In this document: positions 46,679 to 54,897 of the stretch, in pieces
Numbering within the stretch: the stretch's first letter is position 1
Layout of the letters: each line of letters opens with the position of its first letter
Assembly (NCBI RefSeq): GCF_006547065.1
Contig: NZ_CP041243.1
Span: forward strand, 3,177,001-3,241,000
Length of the DNA: 64,000 nucleotides
Source: Brevundimonas sp. M20
GTDB taxonomy: Bacteria > Pseudomonadota > Alphaproteobacteria > Caulobacterales > Caulobacteraceae
Direction: 5' to 3'
Made by a program: the position numbers and the translations under genes
Notes under the pieces: model-generated
Database searches by the model: none
The model's input: only the letters and a program-made list of their open reading frames with translations
Told to the model about the DNA's origin: nothing

Positions 46679-47763
46679 TTGCGGCTGGCCTCCGGCACAT
46701 GGGCGTTGAACCAGTCCGCGACGGTCTCGAGGCCCGGCGACTTCAGATTGGCGTTCAGATGCGCCCACATGCGCGGCATGAAGGCGGCGTATCGCGGCTT
46801 GCCGTCGCGCACGATCAGGCGCGCGAAGACGCCCAGAATCCGCGCCTCGTTCAGCGCCGCCAGACCGGCGTAGTCCCGCATGAACTCGGTCCGGTCCACC
46901 TGGGGGCGCAGGCTGAAATAGTGATCCAGCGCCTTCGTCTCGAGCGCGGGCGAAACATCCCGGCGGGCGTCCTGAAGCAGGGAGTGCAGATCCCACGACG
47001 GATGGGCGCGCACCGCGTCCTGGAAATCGATCATCCCGACCATGGACGCGCCCGACTTCCCCGGCAGCCGGATCAGATTTTCGGCGTGATAGTCGCGGTG
47101 CGCCATCACGCTCGCCCCCGCCGCGCCGCGTTCGACCACCGGACGCCACGCCTCGCGCCAACCTGCGATCGCCGCCTCATCGAAGCGCAACGCCGGGTCC
47201 AGCTTGGGCATCCATTCCACGAACAGATCGGCTCCGCCCTGCAAGGCCGTTTCGTCATAGACCAGCAAGGGCCAGTCGCCCGCCGCGCCCGACAGCCGCT
47301 CCGGCGTCGTCGCGTCATGCAGGGTCGCCAGCGCCTCGACCGCGGCCAGATACAGCGGCGCCTCCGCCTCCCCGGCCTCGATCACACGGGCGAACAGGGC
47401 GTCGCCGAAGTCCTCCAGAACGGCCAGACCCGCCGCCGCGTCCACGGCGAGGATCTCCGGCGCGGACAGACCCAGCGCTTTCAGATGCGCGGCCACGGCG
47501 GCGAAGGCCTCGATCCGGCCGGCGGACAGACGCGCGGTGGCGTTCCAGCCGGAGGCGAGCCGCTGCTCCGGCGTCCACGACGGATCGGCGGGGGGGCTTT
47601 CTGCGCTGGCCGCCTGATCCATCAGCATCAGTGAGCGTCCGTCCGTTGTTGTCAGCCGCTCATACCGGCGGGTCGAGGCGTCGCCGGGCAAGGGATCTCG
47701 CGCCGCATCCGCCAGACCGGCGGACTTCAGAAACGCCAGACGTTGGGCTTCACGATCAGACAT
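46675..47763 (-). CDS. amgK: Cell-wall amino-sugar kinase (AmgK-like phosphotransferase)
   Basis: A 362-residue aminoglycoside-phosphotransferase-fold kinase. The catalytic loop is VMAHRDYHAENLIRLPG (about 219-235) and the metal Asp lies in MVGMIDFQDAVRAHPSWDLHS. AmgK phosphorylates MurNAc or GlcNAc at the anomeric position, feeding MurU. It begins inside the end of tsaE (8-base overlap) and overlaps murU. The fold alone could indicate another small-molecule kinase; gene order makes AmgK likely. Confidence 0.88.
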   Translation of the reverse strand: MSDREAQRLAFLKSAGLADAARDPLPGDASTRRYERLTTTDGRSLMLMDQAASAESPPADPSWTPEQRLASGWNATARLSAGRIEAFAAVAAHLKALGLSAPEILAVDAAAGLAVLEDFGDALFARVIEAGEAEAPLYLAAVEALATLHDATTPERLSGAAGDWPLLVYDETALQGGADLFVEWMPKLDPALRFDEAAIAGWREAWRPVVERGAAGASVMAHRDYHAENLIRLPGKSGASMVGMIDFQDAVRAHPSWDLHSLLQDARRDVSPALETKALDHYFSLRPQVDRTEFMRDYAGLAALNEARILGVFARLIVRDGKPRYAAFMPRMWAHLNANLKSPGLETVADWFNAHVPEASRK

Positions 47764-48223
47764 GCAGGTCCTTCAGCTTCTCTTCCCACGCCCCCGCGCC
47801 GGACAGGGTCGCCCCCCTTCCCTCGCCTTGTTCGGACAGGGTCACAACCAGTCGATCCGGCCCCAGCCAGGCGCCGGGATCATCACCCAGCCGTTCCGGC
47901 CATTCGATGACGGCGCAACCCTCATCCAACGCCTCGTCCAGACCGATCTCCGCGGCCTCCTCGGGCCGCGTCAGCCGGTAGAGGTCGAAATGCGCGACGG
48001 GCGGCTCGCTGTCGTAGAACTGAACCAGGGTGAAGGTCGGCGACGGCACATCCTCATCCGGCGTGGTCAGGGCGCGGATCAGAGCGCGGGCCAACGTCGA
48101 CTTGCCCATGCCGAGCGGGCCATACAGCAGGACGCTTTCACCCGGCTCCAACAGGGGCGCGATGGCCGCGCCCAGCCGCCCGGTGGCGTCCGCGTCCGGA
48201 AGGGTCAGGGTCAGATCAGGCAA
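47756..48223 (-). CDS. tsaE: tRNA threonylcarbamoyladenosine biosynthesis ATPase TsaE
   Basis: A 155-residue ATPase. The P-loop is YGPLGMGKSTLARALIR (34-50), followed by the TsaE hallmarks PSPTFTLVQFY, VAHFDLYRL and CAVIEWPERLG. TsaE drives the TsaBD complex that makes t6A in ANN-decoding tRNAs. The start is TTG 48223, which overlaps the acyltransferase stop by eight bases; no better start exists in frame. It is commonly the gene before amgK-murU in alphaproteobacteria. Confidence 0.93.
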   Translation of the reverse strand: MPDLTLTLPDADATGRLGAAIAPLLEPGESVLLYGPLGMGKSTLARALIRALTTPDEDVPSPTFTLVQFYDSEPPVAHFDLYRLTRPEEAAEIGLDEALDEGCAVIEWPERLGDDPGAWLGPDRLVVTLSEQGEGRGATLSGAGAWEEKLKDLHV

Positions 48224-49076
48224 AGTCGGCGTCCGGCTGGGCGGGCAGGACCCGCTCGGTGAAGGCCTTCAGCGCATAGGTCGCCTTGCCTGCATCGATG
48301 TCGAGACGCGACGGCGGGATCGGCTTGCCGACCTTCATCTGGAAGGCCGTCCGGCGCTTGTTCAACAGCTCATGGAACAGGGTGATGTCCCTCAGTTCCT
48401 CGGAGAACCGGTCAAACCAGTGGAACAGGCGCGAATAGGGACCGGCCACATGGATCGGCACCACCGGCGCCTCATACTTCCGCGCCAGGGACGCGGCGGT
48501 CGGCGCCCATTCCGGATCGGTGACCGACCCGTCCTTCGCGATCCGCGCCAGCCGCCCGGCCGGGAACATCACCAGACACCGCTCGGCCTCAAACGCCGCC
48601 TTCGCCGCCTGCAGTGTGGCGCGGGTCTTCTCGCGGGTGCGTTTGTCATGAACCCACTCCACCGGAATAATCACCTCGGCCAGTCGGGGCGAGACCCGCA
48701 GGGCGTCGGCGTTCGCGAAGAAAATGGCGTCCGGCCGCCGCTTGTTGATGGCGTCAAAGACGGCGATCCCGTCGGCGATCCCCGTCGGATGGTTAGCCAC
48801 CACCACGCATCGCCCCGTCGCCGGGATGCGATCCGCGTTCAGCACCGAGACCTTCAGGTCCAGCAGGTTGCTCATATAGTCCAGCGCCGCCCCGCCCGAG
48901 AGCGGCTTGACCGCGTCGGCCATGCGGACCGCCTGCGGATAGTTCAGCAGCCGGTACAGAAGCGGCCGCACCAGCGGCCAGACCGCTGACTGCGTCAGCC
49001 GCGGCGCGCGCTCGGCGATCAGCACGTCGCAGATGTGCGGCTCAGGTCGCGCGGGCAGGGTCTCGGGGGTCGTCAT
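48216..49076 (-). CDS. Lysophospholipid acyltransferase family protein
   Basis: A 286-residue PlsC-superfamily protein. The catalytic His is in VVVANHPTGIADG (95-103), an H-x5-D spacing as in hemolysin-like acyltransferases rather than the usual H-x4-D of PlsC. The glycerolipid-binding block is MFPAGRLARI (about 170-179) and block IV is APVVPIHVAGPYS. It probably acylates a lysolipid at the inner membrane; the substrate is unclear. ATG 49076 gives MTTPETLPARPEP. It is the first gene of the overlapping operon that runs to addA and is divergent from the S9 peptidase. Confidence 0.82.
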   Translation of the reverse strand: MTTPETLPARPEPHICDVLIAERAPRLTQSAVWPLVRPLLYRLLNYPQAVRMADAVKPLSGGAALDYMSNLLDLKVSVLNADRIPATGRCVVVANHPTGIADGIAVFDAINKRRPDAIFFANADALRVSPRLAEVIIPVEWVHDKRTREKTRATLQAAKAAFEAERCLVMFPAGRLARIAKDGSVTDPEWAPTAASLARKYEAPVVPIHVAGPYSRLFHWFDRFSEELRDITLFHELLNKRRTAFQMKVGKPIPPSRLDIDAGKATYALKAFTERVLPAQPDADFA

Positions 49077-49219
49077 GCGACGCCGGTTGTCGCCGCTCCC
49101 GCGAAGGACGGCAAGCGGCTTGGCGACCGCATCGCACGCCTTTGTGAGCACAGGCGGCGCCGCTTCCGCCCGCCGCCCCCCGGTGCTACGCCACCCGCCG
49201 AAGACAAAGGAACCTGCCC

Positions 49220-51325
49220 ATGCGTCACCGCTCCCTGCTTTCGTGCGCCGTCGCCGCCATCGCGCTGTCGACCGCAGTCCCCGCCCTGGCCGAGACCCCG
49301 ACCGTCTCCCCGGCTCCGGCGGAGGCGTCGGCCCAGGCCGCGCAACCGGCCTTCGACTACCGCGCCATGATCTCGGCCAACCGGCTGGGCGATCCGCAGG
49401 TGTCCCCGGACGGCCGCTGGGTCGTCTATTCGGTGACCACCACGGACGTCGCCGCCAACCGCCGCGCGGGCGCCCTGTTCATCCAGGACCTGCGCAGCCC
49501 CGGCGAGGGCCGTCGTCTGGCCATCAACGAGGGCGGCGCCAACACCGCGCGCTGGGGTTCGGACGGCAAGCTGTACTTCCTCTCGGGCCGGTCGGGCTCC
49601 AGCCAGGTCTGGCGCGCGGAAGCCGACGGGACCGCTCCGGTTCAGGTCACCAACCTGCCGCTCGACGTGAACGCCTACCGCATCAGCCCCGACGCCTCGA
49701 AGGTCGCGGTCTCGCTGGCGGTCTTCCCCGACTGCGCCGACCTGGCCTGCACCGTGGATCGCCACAAGGCTGTCGCTGACGATCCTTCGACCGGCCAGAC
49801 CTACGACCGCATGTTCGTGCGCCACTGGGACACCTGGAACGATCACACCCAGAACCATCTGTTCGTTCTCAACGCCGACGGTTCGGGCCAGCCCGTCCAC
49901 GTCACCCGTGGCTTCGACGGCGACACTCCGTCCAAGCCGTTCGGCGACGAGAGCGAGTTCGTCTTCACCCCGGACAACCAGGGCATCGTCTTCTCGGCCC
50001 GCGAGGCCGGAAAGACCGAGCCGTGGAGCACCAATTTCGACCTCTATCAGGTCGCCATCGGCGCGCCCGGCCAGCTGACCAATCTGACCGACGCCAATGA
50101 CGCCTGGGACACCGGCCCGGTCTTCTCGCCGGACGGCAAGACCTTGGCCTATCGCGCCATGGCCCGTCCGGGTTTCGAGGCCGACAAATATTCGATCTTC
50201 CTGCGCGACGTGGCGACGGGCGAAACCCGCCAGATCGCGGCCGACTGGGACCGCTCGGCCGACACCCTCCAATGGTCGCGCGACGGCCGCACCCTCTACA
50301 CCACCGCCGGCGACGTCGGTCAGACCCGCCTGTTCAGCATCGACGTCCGTCGCGGCACGGTGATCCCGATCACCGGCGAGGGCCACGTCTCGGCCTTCCA
50401 GCAGACGCCCTCGGGCTTCGTCTTCGCCCAGGACAGCCTGATCCGCCCCAGCGAGCTGTTCGTGAAGACCTTCCGGGGGCGCGAAATGCCCGCCCGGATC
50501 ACCAATGTGAACCCGCAGCTGGACAACCTTGCCTTCGGTGAAGCCGAGCAGTTCACCTTCGCCGGCTGGAATGACGAGACCGTCCACGCCTACGTCATCA
50601 AGCCCGCCAACTATGTCGAGGGCCAGAAGTATCCGGTCGCCTTCCTGATCCACGGCGGACCGCAGGGGTCGTTCGGCAACGGCTGGTCCTACCGCTGGAA
50701 CCCCGGGACCTATGCCGGTGCGGGCTATGCGGTGGTGATGATCGATTTCCACGGCTCGACCGGCTACGGCCAGGACTTCACGGATTCGATCAGCCGGCAC
50801 TGGGGCGACCGCCCGTTCGAGGACCTGCAGAAGGGCTGGGCCGCCGCCCAGGCGAAATACAGCTTCCTCGACGGCGACAACGCCTGCGCCCTCGGCGCCT
50901 CCTACGGCGGCTATATGATCAACTGGATCGCCGGTAACTGGCCGGGCGAGTTCAAATGCCTGGTCAACCATGACGGCGTCTTCGACATCCGCGGCATGGG
51001 CTACGGCACCGAGGAGCTGTGGTTCACCGAGTGGGAGTACGGCGGCACCCAGTACGAGAATCCGCAGGGCTACGAGCAGTTCAACCCGGTGAACCACGTC
51101 GCCAACTGGCGTGACCCGATGCTGGTCGTCCAGGGCGACCTCGACTACCGCATCCCGACCTCGCAGGGCCTGTCGACCTTCACGGCGCTCCAGCGTCGCG
51201 GCATCGACAGCCGCCTGCTGTTCTTCCCCAACGAGAACCACTGGGTGCTGAAGCCGGCGAACAGCCTGCAATGGCACAACGAGGTGTTCGGCTGGCTGGA
51301 CAAGTATCTGAAGCCGGCGAACTGA
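49220..51325 (+). CDS. Secreted S9-family prolyl-oligopeptidase-like dipeptidyl peptidase
   Basis: A 701-residue protein. It has a signal peptide MRHRSLLSCAVAAIALSTAVPALA, a seven-bladed WD-like propeller (about 45-430, repeated VSPDGRWVVYS-type strands), and an alpha/beta-hydrolase domain with Ser561 in GASYGGYMINW, Asp in VVQGDLDYRIPTSQG and His in FPNENHWVLKP. This is the DPP5/acylaminoacyl-peptidase branch of S9, removing dipeptides from short peptides in the periplasm. AAAGGAA precedes ATG 49220. A strong terminator follows 21 bases after the stop. Confidence 0.93.
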   Translation: MRHRSLLSCAVAAIALSTAVPALAETPTVSPAPAEASAQAAQPAFDYRAMISANRLGDPQVSPDGRWVVYSVTTTDVAANRRAGALFIQDLRSPGEGRRLAINEGGANTARWGSDGKLYFLSGRSGSSQVWRAEADGTAPVQVTNLPLDVNAYRISPDASKVAVSLAVFPDCADLACTVDRHKAVADDPSTGQTYDRMFVRHWDTWNDHTQNHLFVLNADGSGQPVHVTRGFDGDTPSKPFGDESEFVFTPDNQGIVFSAREAGKTEPWSTNFDLYQVAIGAPGQLTNLTDANDAWDTGPVFSPDGKTLAYRAMARPGFEADKYSIFLRDVATGETRQIAADWDRSADTLQWSRDGRTLYTTAGDVGQTRLFSIDVRRGTVIPITGEGHVSAFQQTPSGFVFAQDSLIRPSELFVKTFRGREMPARITNVNPQLDNLAFGEAEQFTFAGWNDETVHAYVIKPANYVEGQKYPVAFLIHGGPQGSFGNGWSYRWNPGTYAGAGYAVVMIDFHGSTGYGQDFTDSISRHWGDRPFEDLQKGWAAAQAKYSFLDGDNACALGASYGGYMINWIAGNWPGEFKCLVNHDGVFDIRGMGYGTEELWFTEWEYGGTQYENPQGYEQFNPVNHVANWRDPMLVVQGDLDYRIPTSQGLSTFTALQRRGIDSRLLFFPNENHWVLKPANSLQWHNEVFGWLDKYLKPAN

Positions 51326-51346
51326 TCCCGGCGTCAGACCAAAGAG

Positions 51347-51375
51347 AAAGGGCGCTCCCGGCGGGAGCGCCCTTT
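51347..51375. terminator. Bidirectional intrinsic terminator
   Basis: A perfect 13-bp stem AAAGGGCGCTCCC/GGGAGCGCCCTTT with loop GGC, A-rich on one side and T-rich on the other. It lies between the convergent S9 peptidase and the 99-residue secreted-protein gene and can stop transcripts from both directions. Confidence 0.9.
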
Positions 51376-51399
51376 GTCATGTCCCGGTCTCGCTGGAGG

Positions 51400-51699
51400 T
51401 CAGCGGGCGCGGGCGTTGGCCGAACGGTTCATCAGCCGCGCATGCTCATTGGCGGTGATGCAGCGCGGGGTTGACCAGGTCGGGTCGGTCGGGCGCAGGG
51501 CCTGAACCTCGCGCGCGGTGATGAAGACCGGCGCGGCGCCGTGCTCACGGGTGAAGGCGCGACGGGTGGCGGCGTCGGTGGCGCAGACCATAACCGGACG
51601 AGCCGGAGCCGCTTGCGCGGTTTCGTGGGCGACAGCAGGGACCGCCGAGAGGGCGGAAGCGGCGACCGCGAGGGCCGCAAAGGCGCGAATTGCACGCAT
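51400..51699 (-). CDS. Small secreted protein of unknown function
   Basis: A 99-residue protein with signal peptide MRAIRAFAALAVAASALSAVPAVA. The mature domain of about 73 residues has two cysteines (VMVCATDAATRRAF and TPRCITANEHARLM), which could form one disulfide. The region between them (EHGAAPVFITAREVQALRP) looks folded. I recognise no family. It is followed closely by the strong terminator at 51347-51375 and preceded by an AT-rich promoter region shared with the divergent AsmA-family gene. Confidence 0.7.
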   Translation of the reverse strand: MRAIRAFAALAVAASALSAVPAVAHETAQAAPARPVMVCATDAATRRAFTREHGAAPVFITAREVQALRPTDPTWSTPRCITANEHARLMNRSANARAR

Positions 51700-51863
51700 G
51701 GGATTTCCTCCAGAACGCCTGAAATGCTCAGGACTCGGACGGAATAATGCGCCAACGCCGTCTTTTGTAAATCTTATATGACGTTTGGAAGTATGAAATT
51801 TTACATTGGCGGTTTCAGGCGGTCTTGGGCCTTTCCGCGACCTCGTGCGTTGTGCAGGCTTCG

Positions 51864-53912
51864 ATGGAGCCTCCCCGCTTGCTCAACCCGTTGAAAAACA
51901 GCCCGATCTGGCCCGCCGCCCGAGACCGTTTCCTGCTGCCGGCATGGCGATGGGTGCGGGTTCGGAGCGTCAACGCCTACGCGGCGGCCAGAGGCTGGCG
52001 ACCGGGCCGAAAGACCCGCGTCGCCGGGATCGTCGCCCTCGTTCTGGTGCTGGCGATCACGATCGGCCTCGCCTTGCTCGACTGGAATCTGCTGCGTGGC
52101 CCCATCGGGCGCTGGGCCTCGGCCAGATATGATCGTCAGATCGAGCTTAACGGCGACCTGGATGTGAAGCTGTTCAGCTGGACCCCCTCTGTCCACGTCC
52201 GTGACCTGCGTGTCGGCGGACCCTCATGGGCGCGGGACCGCGACACGCTGAAGATCGCGGATTTTCAGGGCTCGGTCCGCCTGCTGCCCCTGCTCATCGG
52301 CAGGGTCGAGGTTCCGCGCGTCGCCATCGTCCGCCCCGAGGTCGTCCTGATCGCCACCGAGGACGGTCGCCGCAGCTGGCAGCTCAACCCGGACAAGCCT
52401 GACGACGGCAAGGGCCTGAAGCTGCCGCCGATCCATCAGCTGATCATCACCGACGGCTCTCTTTCGCTGGACGAGCAACGCCGCAAGATAAGAATGGAGG
52501 CCACCCTGTCCGCCCGCGAGGGCTCCCAAGGGCGCGCCGGTTTCCGGCTCGACGGTCAGGGCACGATCAACGGCACGCCGCTGACCCTGGCCGTGGCGGG
52601 CGGCCCCTTTATCAATATCCGTCGCGACCGCCCCTACCCCTTCCAGGCCTCGCTCGCGGGGGTGAACTCGACGCTCGAGGCGCGCGGCTCCATCACCCGA
52701 CCCTTCGATCTCGGACAGTTCCAGACGACCCTCAGCCTTCAGGGCCGCGATCTGGCGGATCTGTATCTCCTGACCGGCATCGCCCTGCCGAACACCCCGC
52801 CCTATCGGCTGTCGGGCCGACTGACGCGCGACGACGCCAAATTCAGCTTCAACGACTTCGCCGGTCAGGTGGGATCGTCGGACCTGTCCGGCGATCTGGT
52901 GGTCGACAAGGTCGGCGATCGTCGGCGCGTGGACGCCGTCCTGCACTCCCGGCTGCTGGACATCGACGATCTCGCCACGGTTCTGGGCGGAACGCCGACG
53001 GTCACGCCCGCCGGCAATACGGTGGTGACATCCGGCCAGCCGGGCCGGTTGCTTCCCGACGCGCCTCTGGCCGTCGAGCGCCTGCGCGTCATGGACGGCA
53101 CGCTGCGCTACACGGCGGGACAGGTGAAGCGGAACGAACTGGATATCCGCAAGGTCGAGCTGGGCGCCGATCTGGATCGCGCCATCCTTGATCTCGACCC
53201 GGTAGCCTTCACCTTCAATCGCGGCGAACTGCGCGGAACGGCCCGGATCAACGCGACCCGCGACACGCCTTACAGCACCGCCGATTTCCGCCTGCGCGGC
53301 TATCCGCTGGAATCCATCATCCCGGCCCAGGGCGGAGTCCCGACCGTGACCGGTCGGGCCTTGGGGCGCCTCCAGCTCGAAGGACCGGGCGCGTCAATTC
53401 ACGACTTCGCCGCCGCCTCAAAAGGTCAGATCACAGTCGTCGTGCCGCAGGGCCGCATGCGTTCAGCCTTCGCCGAACTGTTGGGCATCAACGCAAGCGC
53501 CGGTCTGTTCCGCCTTCTCGGAGGGGATGAGTCCGACGTGGAGATCCGCTGCGCCGTCGCCGACTTCCGCGTCGCGGGCGGTACGGCGACGGCGCGGACC
53601 TTCGTCATCGACACCACCCCGGTTCTGGCCCAGGGGACCGGAACCCTTGATCTGGGCGCCGAGACCCTGAGCCTGCGCATCGACGGCGAAACCAAGGAGG
53701 CCCGTCTGGTTCGCCTCTGGTCACCGATCACGGTGCAAGGACCGTTGACCGCGCCCCGCGTTGGCATCGATACCGGCTCGGTGGTCGGTCAGGCCGGTTT
53801 GGCGGGGGTTCTGGGCGCCGTGGTCAATCCGCTGGTCGCCCTGCTGCCCTTCGTCGACCCCGGCCTGGCCGAGGACGCCAACTGCGGCGCGCTGATTTCT
53901 TCGGCCCGTTGA
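51864..53912 (+). CDS. AsmA-family envelope protein
   Basis: A 682-residue protein. A cytoplasmic Arg-rich N-terminus and a single membrane helix at about 55-76 (VAGIVALVLVLAITIGLALL) are followed by a large periplasmic beta-rich region. The AsmA N-terminal signature RYDRQIELNGDLDVKLFSWTPSVHVRDLRVG is clear, and the C-terminal AsmA-2 domain has GTGTLDLGAETLSLRIDGE. AsmA-type proteins resemble lipid-transfer bridges and affect outer-membrane assembly and lipid homeostasis. ATG 51864 has a GCAGG site upstream; a TTG at 51825 would add 13 residues. Confidence 0.88.
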   Translation: MEPPRLLNPLKNSPIWPAARDRFLLPAWRWVRVRSVNAYAAARGWRPGRKTRVAGIVALVLVLAITIGLALLDWNLLRGPIGRWASARYDRQIELNGDLDVKLFSWTPSVHVRDLRVGGPSWARDRDTLKIADFQGSVRLLPLLIGRVEVPRVAIVRPEVVLIATEDGRRSWQLNPDKPDDGKGLKLPPIHQLIITDGSLSLDEQRRKIRMEATLSAREGSQGRAGFRLDGQGTINGTPLTLAVAGGPFINIRRDRPYPFQASLAGVNSTLEARGSITRPFDLGQFQTTLSLQGRDLADLYLLTGIALPNTPPYRLSGRLTRDDAKFSFNDFAGQVGSSDLSGDLVVDKVGDRRRVDAVLHSRLLDIDDLATVLGGTPTVTPAGNTVVTSGQPGRLLPDAPLAVERLRVMDGTLRYTAGQVKRNELDIRKVELGADLDRAILDLDPVAFTFNRGELRGTARINATRDTPYSTADFRLRGYPLESIIPAQGGVPTVTGRALGRLQLEGPGASIHDFAAASKGQITVVVPQGRMRSAFAELLGINASAGLFRLLGGDESDVEIRCAVADFRVAGGTATARTFVIDTTPVLAQGTGTLDLGAETLSLRIDGETKEARLVRLWSPITVQGPLTAPRVGIDTGSVVGQAGLAGVLGAVVNPLVALLPFVDPGLAEDANCGALISSAR

Positions 53913-53958
53913 GCGCCGGCGTTCTGGTCCACGAGGGGTCTTCGTGCGTATCTGAAGC

Positions 53959-54816
53959 ATGACCCGACGCGGCATTCTCGCATCCACCCTCGGCGCTCTC
54001 GTCGCGGCCTGCTCGCCTCTCGGCCTCCTGAACGGGCTGGGGCCGAGGGACGGCGGCGTGCGTCGCGTGGCTCGCGACATCGCCTACGGCACGGATGAGC
54101 GACAGACGCTCGACATATGGGCGCAGACCGATCCGTCAGATATGGCTCGGCCCGTTCTGGTCTTCTTCTACGGCGGCGGCTGGTCCGACGGGTACAAGAA
54201 CCTCTACGGCTGGGCTGCGCAAGCATTGGCGGCCCGCGGCTTCCTCGTGGTCGTTCCCGACTACCGGCTGGTTCCCGAGGTCCACTTCCCCGCCTTCATC
54301 CAGGACGGCGCCGAGGCCACCGCCTTCGCCGGGACCATCGCGCGTCAGTATGGCGGCGACCCCGCCCGGCTCGGTGTTCTGGGCCACTCCGCCGGCGCCC
54401 ATCTGGCGATGATGATCGCACTCGACCGACGATACATGGCCGGCGCCGAAGCCCCGAATCTCATCCGGGCCGCCGCCGGTCTGGCCGGACCCTATGATTT
54501 TCTGCCGCTGGACGTTCCCGCCTCGATCAACGCGTTCGGCCGCACGCCCGACCTGACCCTGACCCAGCCGGTCAGCTTCGTTCGCCCCGACGCCCCACCG
54601 CTCTGGTTGGGGCACGGAACCGCCGACACGGTCGTGCACGCCGAGGACACCACCATCCTGCGCGACCGGATGCAGGCGGTGGGCGGCCGTTGCGAAGCCA
54701 AACTCTACCCCGGTCTGTCCCACGAAGACCTGATCGCGACCTTCTCGCCGCTGTTCCGCAAGAAGGCTCCGGTTCTCGACGACGTCACCGCCTTCTTCCG
54801 GCGCGAGCTCGGCTGA
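53959..54816 (+). CDS. Alpha/beta hydrolase, carboxylesterase-type lipoprotein
   Basis: A 285-residue protein with a lipobox (LVAACS, Cys18), so probably a membrane-anchored periplasmic lipoprotein. The oxyanion motif is VFFYGGGWSDG, the nucleophile Ser144 is in VLGHSAGAHLAM, Asp is in LGHGTADTVVHAED and His in LYPGLSHEDLI. It belongs to the BD-FAE/esterase D-like group that uses an FYGGGW-type loop. Substrate unknown, probably a short-chain or aromatic ester. It follows the AsmA gene by 46 bases, the same strand. Confidence 0.83.
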   Translation: MTRRGILASTLGALVAACSPLGLLNGLGPRDGGVRRVARDIAYGTDERQTLDIWAQTDPSDMARPVLVFFYGGGWSDGYKNLYGWAAQALAARGFLVVVPDYRLVPEVHFPAFIQDGAEATAFAGTIARQYGGDPARLGVLGHSAGAHLAMMIALDRRYMAGAEAPNLIRAAAGLAGPYDFLPLDVPASINAFGRTPDLTLTQPVSFVRPDAPPLWLGHGTADTVVHAEDTTILRDRMQAVGGRCEAKLYPGLSHEDLIATFSPLFRKKAPVLDDVTAFFRRELG

Positions 54817-54897
54817 CGTCAGGGGGCGGTCACACCCCGTAACCGGTGTTCAGCGTGGCCGTCTCGCCAACGTCACCGTCTTCCGTTAAGGGAGGCC

